64,000 bases of DNA. It comes from Cepaea nemoralis. Its lineage: Eukaryota > Mollusca > Gastropoda > Stylommatophora > Helicidae. The translations under genes were made by a program, and so were the position numbers. This document shows, in pieces, positions 33,271-44,545 of this stretch; position 1 is the stretch's first letter, and each line of letters begins with the position of its first letter. The DNA is taken from the NCBI GenBank assembly GCA_014155875.1, contig JACEFZ010011691.1:856501-920500 (forward strand). The letters are read 5' to 3'. The notes under the pieces are model-generated. The model was not told the origin of the DNA, did not search any database, and worked only from the letters and a program-made list of their open reading frames with translations.

Positions 33271-33271
33271 A

Positions 33272-33515
33272 TGGGCCGGTCTCCCTGGTCGAGGTGTTAG
33301 CAGCTTTCTCCGTAACCGCGAATACTCTCGTGGTTGACATGAGCACACAAGAATTGGAAGCGGTTCGAGTCGCTCCAGTGACTTATGAGAGTATGGAGCC
33401 GGTCACTTAGAAAGCAATGGCAAACTACTGAGCGTAATCTTGCCAAAAAATCAACATACAGCTGAAAGATGCTGAAGTTGACAGCGATGTCCTTTAAAGG
33501 ATATGCAAAAAAAAT
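33272..33515 (+). mobile_element. tRNA-derived SINE
   Basis: The head reads GCCGGTCTCCCTGGTCGAGG and carries a good B box GGTTCGAGTCGC at about 33,363. The tail has the family core (GAGCCGGTCACTTAGAAAGC, AATGGCAAACTACTGAGCG, CCTTTAAAGGATATGCAA). Confidence 0.75.
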
Positions 33516-33803
33516 TTCGAATGTGATGATGAATCGACAACTTTTGGATACACTTTCAAACTCAAACAGCAAATATACCTCTACAGTAATTGTTAAATGT
33601 CAATTACTGGGTATCTCGATTTCCATCAATGTTTATAATATACCACAAATGAAAATGTATACCAAGTATTGATCTTTAACATAGCTAAAGAGAAGAATAA
33701 ATAATGTAGTATGCATGCAGTATCTATGAAATCATAAATACCAGAAATGTAATAATACATACAATAAGAAGTAAAGAAAATAAATACTGCCACAGTGTGC
33801 AAT

Positions 33804-33887
<84 letters not shown>

Positions 33888-34018
33888 CATATAAACGTCA
33901 GAGAAAAATTGTTCAAATCGGGAAGAAAATAAATAATTAAATAACAACTTTTAAGATTATAATATAATAATTTCGGGTAAGATAATATATAACAAAAAAC
34001 AAAAAAAGCAAACAAAAT

Positions 34019-34093
<75 letters not shown>
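33516..34093. repeat. (TA)n tracts with AT-rich spacer
   Basis: Two TA tracts, about 33,806-33,884 (with one slip) and 34,022-34,093, separated by about 137 bases of AT-rich DNA. The second directly abuts the TGACCCGGC element. Confidence 0.9.
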
Positions 34094-34096
<3 letters not shown>

Positions 34097-35195
34097 TAGC
34101 TGACCCGGCCCGGATTCGCCCAGGCCCTGGAGGGGATCTATCTATCTATCAGTCTGTCTGATTGCTTGTTTGTCTGTCTGTCTGTCTGACCCGGCCCGGC
34201 TTCACCCGGTCCCTGGTGGGGAGCATCTCATTTAATTCATATAAGTAGTCATATAAGCTCTCCCGTTCCCGACTATCTGTCTGTCTGTCTATCTGTCTGT
34301 CTGTCTGTCTGACCCGGCCCGGCTTCACCCAGTCCCTGGTGGGGAGCATCTCATTTAATTCATATACGTAGTCATATAAGCTCTCCCGTTCCCGACTATC
34401 TGTTTGTCTGTCTATCTGTCTGTCTGTCTGTCCCGGCCCGGCTTCACCCAGTCCCTGGTGGGGAGCATCTCATTTAATTCATATACGTAGTCATATAAGC
34501 TCTCCCGTTCCCGACTGTCTGTCTATCTGTCTGTCTGTCTGACCCGGCCCGGCTTCACCCAGTCCCTGGTGGGGAGCATGTCATTTAATTCATATAAGTA
34601 GTCAAATAAGCTTCCGTTCCCGACTATCTGTCTGTCTGTCTATCTATCTGACCCGGCGTGGTTTCGCCCAGCTCCTGGCGCACAGTAACATAAAAGAATG
34701 TCCTTCCACACACCATTCATTATTTTTAATGAAAACTGTTTTTAATCACCGAAATGACAGTTGATAAGTTCTTTAAGCAGAAAAAGATGGGTTACAATGT
34801 TATGCATTATGCATTATTTTTATGCAAACTTTGAAAATGCCTTAAAGATTATATCATTATTTATTATAACTCATATGCCTGAAAATAACTATAGACAAAG
34901 AGTTTAACAATAGTGCAAGTAAGTCCAACAATATGACTATAAAGTATATAGAAATGTTATTAAAAGTTATGCCCCTTGAAATAACTTTTCTAGAGTGAAG
35001 TCCCCCTGCTATATAGAACTTATATAATGAAAAATGAAAAAGTAAATGTTATTAAATAAGTAGAAGATTTTACACTATGAAACTATTATAGTCGGTTGCA
35101 CAGGAATGAAAGGAAGACGTGTAGAAAATTTCATCTCAATCGGATGTACCGTTATCGAACCCATCCAATACAAACAAACAAAGTCACATACACTC

Positions 35196-35200
<5 letters not shown>
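34094..35200 (+). mobile_element. TGACCCGGC-core repeat element between two (TA)n tracts
   Basis: Begins ACACTAGCTGACCCGGCC, then about five tandem units of roughly 110-120 bases (GGCTTCACCCAGTCCCTGG, CATTTAATTCATATA.GTAG, CCGTTCCCGACTATCTGTC and GTCT runs). About 34,685 onward is an AT-rich body ending AAATTTCATCTCAATCGGAT, then ACAAACAAACAAAG and TCTGTTTTATATATA. Such paired ends, with TA-rich tails, are widespread in invertebrates; I do not assign a superfamily. Related copies: 40,238-40,545, 41,705-42,007 and 42,775-42,840. Confidence 0.75.
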
Positions 35201-35288
<88 letters not shown>

Positions 35289-35495
35289 AAATTTAATTAC
35301 TTATGCAAAAATTAATAATTCGCATCAGTGAATATTAGTCATGCCACAACTATCCAAGAAACTATTAAAAATATTCAGTGCTTAATTGTTCCTCTTAAAC
35401 CTCTTCGCCACGGAGATTGGTAGTCTGCATATACAAAAATATTATTCTTAGTTATATTAATTGAGTAATTGTTATTAATCAACTACATTATTAAA
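35201..35495. repeat. (TA)42 tract and AT-rich flank
   Basis: A continuous TA run to 35,284 follows the element's 3' end, then AT-rich DNA without a gene. Confidence 0.9.
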
Positions 35496-35755
35496 GCCAG
35501 CTCATTGGCAAAGAGGTAATGGACGCAGTTCGTAAACCCGCATACCCGCGTTCAAAACACAGCTGTGGGCAATTTGGCAGCAGACTGTCTTGCGTTGTTT
35601 TTTTTTTAAATGGTGGGGGGGGGGGGGGGGGGGGGGGGCGGTCATTCAGAACGCAATGACAAACTATTGAATATAAACTTGCCAAGAGATCACAACAGCA
35701 AAATATGCTGGTGTTGACTTGACATCCTGTAAAGGATATGCAACTAACATTATTA
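35496..35755 (+). mobile_element. tRNA-derived SINE with internal poly-G
   Basis: Head: AGCCAGCTCATTGGCAAAGA then a B-box-like GCGTTCAAAACAC; tail: GTCATTCAGAACGCAATGAC, TTGCCAAGAGATCACAACAG and CCTGTAAAGGATATGCAAC. A run of 24 G (35,615-35,638) preceded by T11 sits between the two parts. Confidence 0.72.
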
Positions 35756-35869
35756 AATATTTCACTGATTCAAATCATGTGATATTAAAAAATTAGTGAC
35801 ACCATCTGTTCTGTTTACTTGTCTCTTACATATCAAAATATATGGTTTCTATGGGCTTTAATACTAGAG

Positions 35870-36365
35870 CAGTGTTTCCCAACCTTTTTTGTGCCACGCC
35901 CCACTTAAGCCTTTCTAAAATTCATATTGCCCCCCTCCACCGCCCCACGCCCCCCCCCCCCCCCCCCCACCCTCAACATATACATTATTTTTAATATTCA
36001 AAAATTGAAATGTTCACTAAAGAAACTTGAATGATAGGTTTTAGGAAGAAATCACTAGGTAATTATTGAGCAAACACAGTAAGTAAATTTTCAAAACATA
36101 CAATGGAGAACTGAAATTCAAGTACAAAATAATTTTAATGAAAGATTTTTCTATATTAGTAATTATTTATTATTTAAATTTCGTGAGATCCTTGCGCTTG
36201 ATGCTTGCTGCAAAGAGATCTTTTGAGAGGTTCCAATTGAGTTAACTTCAGTCTCAAGTCTCCCCGTTTTGTTATATTCAGCCAATTTCTTCCATTTTCG
36301 AATTGCCCCCCTTAACAGTCAAATTGCCCCCCTGTGGGGCGTGGGCCCCACGTTGGGAAACACTG
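35870..36365. mobile_element. hAT-type MITE, 8-bp target duplication
   Basis: The 496-bp element is bounded by a perfect 8-bp direct repeat TACTAGAG (35,862-35,869 and 36,366-36,373). Terminal inverted repeats are CAGTGTTTCCCAAC at each end, continuing imperfectly into GCCACGCCCCAC. Eight-base duplications with CAG...CTG ends are diagnostic of the hAT superfamily. There is no transposase, so it would need one in trans. A C19 run lies at 35,950-35,968. Confidence 0.93.
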
Positions 36366-36683
36366 TACTAGAGTGTATTATGATTTACTTTAGAAGCTGG
36401 CTGCTGGGTTTAAATTGAGGCCATTTCAATTATTTCCATTAGGTCAGGTCTTGCAATAATAAATCATTACTCTAATCTATTTTGTTTGCTTTGTCGTCCC
36501 ACAATAAAATTACAGTGCCAGTTTCTATAATAAGCATGCCAAAATTGTGTGCATACATTTACATTGAAAGCTGCATATTTTACTACCCATTCAAAATTTT
36601 TAATTAGGTCAGAGCATGTGTTAAAGAATAATAATGAAGTGTACATGTTTCTCAACTTTAATAAGAGAAACAACAGTTTATGG
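36366..36683. other. Unassigned AT-rich sequence
   Basis: No gene or repeat recognised between the MITE and the next TA tract. Confidence 0.4.
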
Positions 36684-37018
<335 letters not shown>

Positions 37019-37021
37019 TAT

Positions 37022-37205
37022 ATATACCGGTCTCCCTGGCGAAGGCATTAAGGACGGCTGTTCGTAATCCCGTACAACCAGGTACAAAACACAGCTGCGC
37101 GAGATTTGGAAGCAGATCGCATCACGTTGGTTTCTTACGGAAAGGTATGTGAGCCGGTCATTGAGATAGCAATGGCAAATTACTTAACATAAAACCTTTA
37201 CAAAC
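37022..37205 (+). mobile_element. tRNA-derived SINE (direct member of the pair)
   Basis: Head CCGGTCTCCCTGGCGAAGG with an A-box-like TGGCGAAGGC, B-box-like GGTACAAAACAC, then GAGCCGGTCATTGAGATAGC and AATGGCAAATTACTTAACAT. Its head faces the preceding SINE across GGTATATATACC. Confidence 0.78.
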
Positions 37206-37211
37206 ACACAG

Positions 37212-37291
<80 letters not shown>

Positions 37292-37300
37292 ACACTCGCC

Positions 37301-37362
<62 letters not shown>

Positions 37363-37365
37363 CAT
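37206..37365. repeat. (TA)n-(TG)n-(CA)n-(TA)n microsatellite cluster
   Basis: TA run to about 37,270, TG run, a short CCCACCCACC block, CA run to about 37,341 and a second TA run. The order is roughly mirror-symmetric. Confidence 0.92.
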
Positions 37366-38128
37366 ACACTCACACAAAACTAACTATATAAACTATTTTA
37401 TAAACACTCACACCCACAGATATATGATATATACGCTGTGATGACGTCAGTGTCGATGCAATGTCTGCTGTCTGCCGGCGCTCGTAGATCTGAGTGAAGT
37501 CGTGATAAAAAGTTATCCAAAAACAATCGACCCCGGCCGCGTAGAGTGATAAAAATTTAAACCTAAATACTAGAATGGGTGGTGAATGCAAACATGCATT
37601 CATTATCATCTCGTCGCTCTGAATAATCCATAAGAATATTAAATAATCATCGCTGTATTATGACACGGAAAACCGCTATATTCCTGCCATTGAAATTTCA
37701 CATGACGGCATCATAGCATACGATCTTAATAATTTCTGTTTGGGATGACCCCGCCGACTTAAATATTTGAAAATTTCACAGTACGCGTAAGAATGGATGC
37801 TCAATTTAATTATTCAGACTAAATCAAGTCGCAACGTCTATATAAAACGAAATTTACGAGTCAACTTACGTCTTAAAAAAGGAGTCTTTTTATCCGTGTT
37901 AGAAGAAAAATTTGAGAAGCCAAGATGCATACATTTGTAGACAATGGAACCAAAAACAGTACTCAGTTTCTGTTTTAATGCGATCTTGAAATAATCAGGG
38001 AATTTAACGTCACGAGTACTCTATATATCCTTAATATCGGGGATACAATAACAGGAAAGCGAATATCGCCGTAAATACGTCGCCGGTAAAGTACGGTAAC
38101 GGCAAAATGCAGTAGCTAATTTTCAATC
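37366..38128. other. Unassigned sequence
   Basis: No gene recognised. It contains one full TGACGTCA palindrome near 37,442, which may be chance. Confidence 0.35.
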
Positions 38129-38225
38129 AAACTCGCCACCCCCATGGGTTGTAGTTATTCAGCCTTTTTAAAGTACATTGTACAAAACTATCGTCTGTCA
38201 GGACGGAAAGGTGCCAATGCGTTGG
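38129..38225 (+). mobile_element. RTE-like LINE 3' end, truncated
   Basis: Matches the last 110 bases of the RTE-like element at 26.34-26.45 kb: CTCGCCACC.CCATGG, GCCTTTTTAAAGTACA and CTATCGTCTGTCAGGACGG, ending GGTGCCAAT. Only the 3' tail is present, as expected for a severely 5'-truncated insertion. Confidence 0.8.
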
Positions 38226-38987
38226 GAAAAATAAACAAACTATAAGATCAAGATAAAACCAGTTTGTATATTTTGTCAGTGTTTGAAGGAATGCTGGTGA
38301 GGCCATTGTAGGTTATGTTCAACCTTTGTAGAGCTAGCTATGTCACTTTCATCAATGGCAGCTTTTGAGTCTAGTTGTTAGTACAATTTGGCTTTGGGTT
38401 TTTGTTCATATACAGGATTGTTCAACTTCTTGCTCAGATATTCGTAACATTCGGGCAATGCGATCTATTACAATTATCGATGGATTGTTTGGCAAAGATT
38501 TCATCTTGTTACTCTCTGCTTTAAAAAAAAAAAAATGACGTAGCTGACAATTTTGTTAATGATGGCCGAAATTTAATTGCTTTCATTATCACCAAAGTCC
38601 ACATATAGCAATGTTGTAATTTTGAAAGGAGCTTGGAAATATTCAATTGAAGGAATGGTGACAGCAGATCAGTGAGATCTGATTTATATCTGACATTTCT
38701 GGTTATCTGAGAGTTTTGAATGAAAGCGGTCTTAAATTTTATTGTAGTTCATCAGCATTCCACCCTCTTCATACACAAGAGAGAGTTGCATGTTGATGAA
38801 TGCTGTTTACACCGGATGATAAAATTTAGATTGTGTGTGATACATTGCACTGAATGTTCTGAATAACAGCAGGATTACAGTCTTGATGGTGAGATTGAAT
38901 GTTTATAACTTGTAAAAATAATCGTTTCTGGAACTCGAGCCAGTTGATGTGATTTGAGATCGAGTGTTAGTAATGAAACTAAAACAT
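38226..38987. other. Unassigned; possible 3' flank of LRR fragment
   Basis: No ORF of substance. It may belong to the decayed LRR gene to the right but I cannot support that. Confidence 0.3.
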
Positions 38988-39145
38988 CCCGGGAAGGTTA
39001 ACCCGGTCAACAAATGCCCGCAGAAGTCGGATGTGTCGGCCTAACGGCGCAAGAACGCAGCTCTGCTGTAAACAGGCACAACGCAATCACATCCGAAAAA
39101 AAAAAAAAAAAACTCCGGATGAACGCAGCAGAAGAAGAAGAAACT
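38988..39145 (-). mobile_element. Short retroelement copy related to 53.07-53.2 kb
   Basis: Minus strand reads (CTT)n, TGCTGCGTTCATCCGGAG, a T run, CGGATGTGATTGCG and GGCCGACACATCCG, matching 53,072-53,190 in order. Probably a SINE or truncated LINE inserted next to the LRR fragment. Confidence 0.7.
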
Positions 39146-39660
39146 AAAACATCCATGTCCGCTTCAGGGAAACCATGCCCGTGATTATTGCTGTTTGTAG
39201 ATTAGATGGTTCAATAAGTTGAATGTTTCTGGTAATGTAGTTAAATGAGACATCTAGATAGGCCAGTCTCTTGCACTTACTCAGTGTCTTAGGAAATATT
39301 GTAATGTTGTTGTGAGATGCATCAAAATGCTGTAGTTTATTAATCACATCTATCAAAGTTTGGATCTCTATAATTACTTGCACGGTAAAGCACTTCAAGT
39401 GTTTGATGGTGTACATTTTCTGGCAGTGCTGTCCATCTGTTGTTTGTTAGGTAAATTGTACATAACAAGTAGTGGTGACCAAGCAAATCTTCAATTGTCG
39501 AAATCTTGTTATTGGCTGCAGAAATGTTTTTGAGGGAACTTATTCTGTGAATTGATTGTGGCAGATTTTGAATTCTGTTCTGTGATTCATCAAGCTCTAT
39601 TGTAAGTAATGACATATTTACAAGAACATGCTCATGGTCTTGACCCTTGACCAGGTTGTC
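39146..39660 (-). pseudogene. Leucine-rich-repeat protein fragment
   Basis: Two overlapping minus-strand frames carry LRR units: LDESQNRIQNLPQSIHRISS, LKNISAANNKISTIEDL and LCTIYLTNNRWTALPENVH in one, then, after a frameshift near 39,350-39,410, LQHFDASHNNITIFPKTLSK and LAYLDVSFNYITRNIQLI in the other. These are typical 23-residue LRRs (L-x-x-L-x-x-x-x-N-x-I-x-x-L-P). At least five repeats are visible. An upstream TAA and the frameshift suggest a pseudogene or exon fragment; a short-intron gene is less likely. The parent could be a SHOC2-like or other cytoplasmic LRR protein. Confidence 0.75.
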
Positions 39661-40107
39661 AGTTGTGAGTTATTCTGATATCGACTTTGGGTTGTAAAAT
39701 TTTGTCGTAGCACCAAAGAAGCACACCGGAAATTGTGATACCACTTGTATCTGGTCTGTTTGCGTCGCCAGTGCTCGAATCACAGCACATGACGATATTG
39801 ATGATGATGTTTGAGTCCTTATGTTGATCTTGAAGAGTTGTTGAGTTTTTATAAATTATAAACTGAACTGCACACTTTGCACATTGCGAGACGTCAAATT
39901 AATAGGTAATGTATTCAATAAATATATCTATAAATCTGTAGGTCAAAAAGGAACTAAATAATATTGATATCATCGCTTATTATATTATATATTATTTCTG
40001 ACTATAGTTTTTATTTTAAAAACCGCTAACATTCTATATGATATCTAACTAGGGTTAATTTCAGTATTAGGGTTACTTTAACGGATGCTAACCCCCATAA
40101 TGTCCGT
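39661..40107. other. Unassigned sequence
   Basis: AT-rich; no gene or repeat recognised. Confidence 0.4.
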
Positions 40108-40545
40108 CATAAACCTATGGCTTGTGACAGAAAGTAATATTACTAATGATGCCCCAACCGACCCAAACTAGTTGTAATGGTATGGAAATAAACAGACACA
40201 ACGTTGTAATAACATTAAACTAATGTTTATTGCTTACTAGCTGACCCGGCCCGGCTTCGCCCAGTCCCTGGTGGGAGCATCTCATTTAATTCATATATGT
40301 AGTCATATAAGTTCTCGTTACCGACTATCTGTCTGTCTGTCTGACCCGGCCGGCATCGCCCAGCTCCTGGTGTGGAGCATCACATTTAATTCATATAAGT
40401 AGTCATATAAGCTCCCGTTCCCGTTCCCGACTATCTATCTGTCTGTCTGCCTGACCCGGCTTCGCCCAGCCCCTGATGGGGAGCATCTCATTTAATTCAT
40501 ATAAGTAGTCATATAAGTTCCCGTTCCCGACTGTCTGTCTGATCA
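40108..40545 (+). mobile_element. 32.1-kb-type repeat followed by TGACCCGGC units
   Basis: The first 130 bases match 32,131-32,235. At 40,238 begins ACTAGCTGACCCGGCCCGGC and three tandem units follow, as at 34.1-34.6 kb (GGAGCATC, CATTTAATTCATATA, CCGTTCCCGACT, GTCTGTCT). Confidence 0.75.
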
Positions 40546-40558
40546 TTTATTGGTTGCA

Positions 40559-41690
40559 GTTAGAACAACCTAGATAAACGAAGACCAACTTACAAAAAGC
40601 ATTAGAAAGAGCACTTGAAAGGTCTTTACATCTTCCCCAACAATTAACTTGTGTAAATGGAGCGGTGGCAGCAGCAGCAGCAGAAGAAGAAAAAGGAGGA
40701 GTAGGAGCTGGGAGGAGGAAGAGGGAGGTGGAGGAGGGAGGAGGAGGAGGGAGGAAGAGATAGGCGGATAGAGGATAAGGAGGGAAGAGGAGGGAGGAGT
40801 AGGAGTAGGGAGGAATAGGAGGGAGGAGGAGGGATTAAGAGGAGGAGAGAGGAGAGAAGGGAGGAGGAGGAGGGAAGAGGAGGGAGGATGAGGGGGGAAG
40901 GATGGAGGAGGAAGGAGGAGGAAGAAGAGAGGAGGAGAAGGGAGGAGTAGGGAGGAGGAGGAGGGAGGATGAGTGATTAGGAGGAGGAGGAGAGCAAGGA
41001 GGAGGAGGAAGAGGGAGGAGGAGGGAGGAAGGAGGAGGGAGGAAGGAGGAGGAGGGGGAGGGAGGAGTAGGGAGGAAGAGTAGGGAGGAGGAGGAGGAGG
41101 GAGGAGGAGGAGGAGGGAGGAGGAAGGAGAAGGAGGAGGGAGGATGAGAAGAACGCAGGAGGAGGAGGGGGAGGAGGAGGAGAGGGAGAAGGAGGGAGAT
41201 GGAGGAGGAGGAGGGAGGAGAAGAACGCAGGAGGAGGAGGAGGGAGGAGGAGGAGGGATGTGGAGGGAGGAGGAGGAAGAGGGAGGAGGAGAAGGGAGGA
41301 GGAAGGGATGAGGAGGGAGGAGGAGAGGGAGGAGGAGGTAGGAGTAAGGGGAGGAGGAGGTAGGAGGAGGAGGAGGGAGAAAAGGGGAGGAAAAGGAGGA
41401 GGAGGGAGGAGGAGGGATGAGGGGGAGGACGTAGGAGGAGGAGGAGGGAGTAGGAGGAGAAGGGAGGAGGAAGGAAGAGGAGTGATTAGGAGGAGGGAGG
41501 AGGGCGAGGAGGAGGAAGAGGGAGGAGGAGGAGGAAGGAGGAGGAGGAAGGAATGAGGAAGAAGAGGGAGGAGGAGGGGGGAGGAGAAAGAGGGAGGAGG
41601 ATGGAGAGGGGGAGGAGAAGAGGAAGAGGATAGGAGGAGGAGGGGAGAGGAGGGGAGGAGGATTATAACGCATATGCTTGTAGATAACTG
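40559..41690. repeat. (GGA)n polypurine block 1, about 1 kb
   Basis: From about 40,660 to 41,665 the plus strand is almost pure A/G (GGAGGAGGA with GAA and GGGA variants). Open frames inside it (Pro/Ser/Leu-rich or Gly/Glu/Arg-rich) are artefacts of the repeat. Unique flanks at both ends recur around block 2. Confidence 0.95.
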
Positions 41691-41699
41691 CAACGAAAA

Positions 41700-42007
41700 G
41701 GTGGGTCTGTCTATCTATCTGACCCGGCGTGGCTTCGCCCAGCTCCTGGCGGGTAGCGTCTCATTAAATTCATACAACAAAATAAAGTAACTTAAAAGAA
41801 TGTCCTTCCACAAAACCATCCATTATTTCTAATGAAAACCGTTTCTAATCACCTGCATGACTGTAGATAACTTCGTAAGCATAAAAAGATGAGTTACAAT
41901 GTTATGCATTATGCATTATTTTTATGAAAACTTTGAAAATGCCTTAAAGATTGTATCATTATTTATTATAACTCAAATGCCGGTACATAACTACAGACAA
42001 AGAGTTT
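41700..42007 (+). mobile_element. TGACCCGGC element body between the GGA blocks
   Basis: Starts TCTGACCCGGCGTGGCTTCG and continues GAATGTCCTTCCACA and GTTACAATGTTATGCATTAT, matching 34,650-34,900. Confidence 0.8.
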
Positions 42008-42740
42008 ATAGTTAGAACAACCTTAGATAAACGAAGACCAACTTACAAAAAGCAATAGAAAGAGCAATCTTCCCCAACAATTAACTTGGGTAAATGGAAC
42101 GGCGGCGGCAGCAGCAGCAGAAGAAGAAAATGGAGGAGTAGGAGCTTGACGGAGGAAGAGGGAGGAGGAGGGAGCAGTAGGAGGGAGGAAGAGATAGGCG
42201 GAAGAGAGGAGGAGGAGGGAGGAGGAGGAGTAGGGAGGAATAGGAGGGAGGAGGAGGGATTAGGAGGAGGAGAGAAGGGAGGAAGATGGTAGGAGGGGAA
42301 GGAGGAGGAGGAGGGGGATGAGGAGAAAGAGGGAGGAGGAGGGAGGAGAAGAACGCAGGAGGAGGAGGAGGAGAGGGAGGAGGAGGGAGATGGAGGAGGG
42401 AGGAGGAGGAAGAGGGAGGAGGAGGGATGTGGAGGGAAGAGGAGGAGGGAGGAGGTAAAGGGAGGAGGAGAGAGGATGAGGGAGAAGTAGAGGGAGGAGG
42501 AGGGGGAGGAGGGAGGAAGAGGGATGAGGGGGAGGACGTAGGAGGAGGAGGGAGTAGGAGGAGAGAGGAGGAGAGGGAGGAGGAAGGAAGAGGAGTGATT
42601 AGGAGGAGGGAGGAGGTAGGAGGAGGAAGAGGGAGGAGGAGGAAGAGGTAGGAGAAAGAGGGAGATGAAGGAGGGAGAGGGGGAGGGGAAGAGGGTAGGA
42701 GGAGGAGGGGAGAGGAGGGGGAGGATTATAACGCATATGC
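42008..42740. repeat. (GGA)n polypurine block 2
   Basis: The left flank (AGTTAGAACAACC, AACGAAGACCAACTTACAA) and right flank (GGATTATAACGCATATGC, GCGAAAAGGTGGGTCTGTC) match block 1, so blocks 1 and 2 are products of one duplication of a unit of about 1.1-1.45 kb. Confidence 0.93.
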
Positions 42741-42774
42741 CTGTAGATAACTGCAGCGAAAAGGTGGGTCTGTC

Positions 42775-44355
42775 TATCTATCTGACCCGGCATGGCTTCG
42801 CCCAGCTCCTGGCGTTGAGCGTCTCATTAAATTTATACAACTGTGGCATAACGCAACCACCATTATTCATTTACCAACTCCTGCCGCAAAAAGAGGAAAC
42901 AACATTAAAAGAAATTGACTTCACAACCGCAAATGGAGACTAGGACTTAAAACTTAACATCGAAACTGGAACTGAACAAGTGACAAATGACGTGGATTCT
43001 TAGAAAGATTGCATCAGACAAAGCTCGGAAGACCATTGGACGAAAAGGGACATGTGACCCACTTTCGCGCCAAAGCATAATTAGCATATGTTACTATTTC
43101 ATCAGAAATGTTAATAAGCCAGCACTCTCTTCTGAAACTCGCCTCATGAACAGATGTGAGAAGATTGTGTGACCAAAAGTTTCAATGGGCAAGGCAGAAT
43201 GTCGATCCTAGGTGAGCTTGTTAGGCCTTAGATTAAACTGATAACCCGATGTATCAAGTGTCAAAAGAACGGTATCCAGTGTTTGTGATGTCAATTGAAA
43301 TGTTTGAAATGTATTATTATTAATTAAAACCTCTGAAATGTAAAAATGCTCGACTGTGGATTCTAACGACTGCAGAGCCATTCCCGGGCAAAATGACTCT
43401 CTAATATTCTCTTAGATGAAACTGCAATCTCTGATATTCTTAGAGATAATTATTAACTTTAAGAAGTGCATTATACTATTACATTCTATTCTAACCAACT
43501 GTGAGAAGTAATGATTCTAAAGCAATCTTGTGCATTTCACCAGAAACACTGATAAAAGATGCTATCACTATCTACAGCTGAAATGACAGTTCGTGTACTA
43601 GAATAAGTGCCTTGTTCTAAAACAGACTTACCTATGCCTATTTCCGATCTAGAAAGCTGAAAGAGAAAAATCTTTCCTTTCTGCTTCATCTATTGAATTA
43701 ATAGGGTTTGATGGAACTAATATTTATATTTATGTCAAATTTAATTAGATAAGGGCACACATGAATTGCTTTACATGAGAAAGTTGTGCTTCGCGGAACA
43801 CCATCACGCGCAGTGAACTTAACTCATTACTCAACATAACTTAAAACACAACACCACTCATCACCACACAACACAACACTCAACATCACAACAACAACAG
43901 ATAATGGGAGAGAGTTATTAGACACAAGAAGAAGAAGAAGAAGTTAATTGGGAAAACACAGAGAATTATTTATACACGCGATAAACACCACTGAGTGGAA
44001 GAAATGTTATAAATGTATGTCATTATTTACATGCATCTTGACATATTTCTCACTCTTGTCACTGTCTTACTGTACACGTTCACTGACCCCAGGTCAAATG
44101 AGAACTTACATACAGCAGGAACAAGTTCACTACAAGGCGTACGCAGTGTGATAAACTCTGACCACCCCAAATTAACCCAACACTAGATTAGAGAGAAAAG
44201 AGGGGGAGGGGAACTAGTTCCTACTTCAGGAATTTAGATTTCTTCCGACCTACTTCTTATTATTGGATTGGTAGGAATGTATATATTTATGTGAATATTC
44301 ATCAGTGATCTTGGTGGCTACATACCAACAACCACCCAACACATCAGCAAACTAA
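42775..44355. other. TGACCCGGC end, then unassigned sequence
   Basis: After a third TGACCCGGC motif at 42,782 no clear gene follows. A 61-codon plus-strand frame at 42,987-43,172 (..RQSIISICYYFIRNVNKPAL..) faintly recalls N-terminal regions of transposase-like proteins; not assigned. Confidence 0.3.
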
Positions 44356-44359
44356 CCAC

Positions 44360-44545
44360 CTAAATCAGACCTAAAAGAGGGAAGCCGAGAGAAAGAGATG
44401 AACCACAAGTGAGATGGAGGATGACTTGGCCATGAGCAGAGTATGGGGAGGCCTTCAGAGGAGCTATACGGGCAGACCTGAAGTGGATCCATCAGTCAAT
44501 GGACCCTGGCTTACCTAATCTTCCAGTCACCAGGTTACCTTTCTA
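44360..44545 (+). pseudogene. Possible LINE C-terminal fragment
   Basis: One frame reads RPKRGKPRERDEPQVRWRMTW, then a stop, then EAFRGAIRADLKWIHQSMDP. The basic G-(K/R)-P-R-x-R run followed by a W-rich end recalls LINE polymerase C-termini, but the match is weak. Confidence 0.35.

Noticed and set aside
37436..37450. CRE site TGACGTCA as a promoter element
   Set aside because: An isolated 8-mer with no nearby gene is expected by chance.
40570..41693. 238- and 367-residue Pro/Ser/Leu-rich frames
   Set aside because: Produced by the (GGA)n polypurine tract; no non-repeat coding sequence.
42987..43172. Transposase N-terminal domain
   Set aside because: Similarity to HTH regions is too faint to support without a search.
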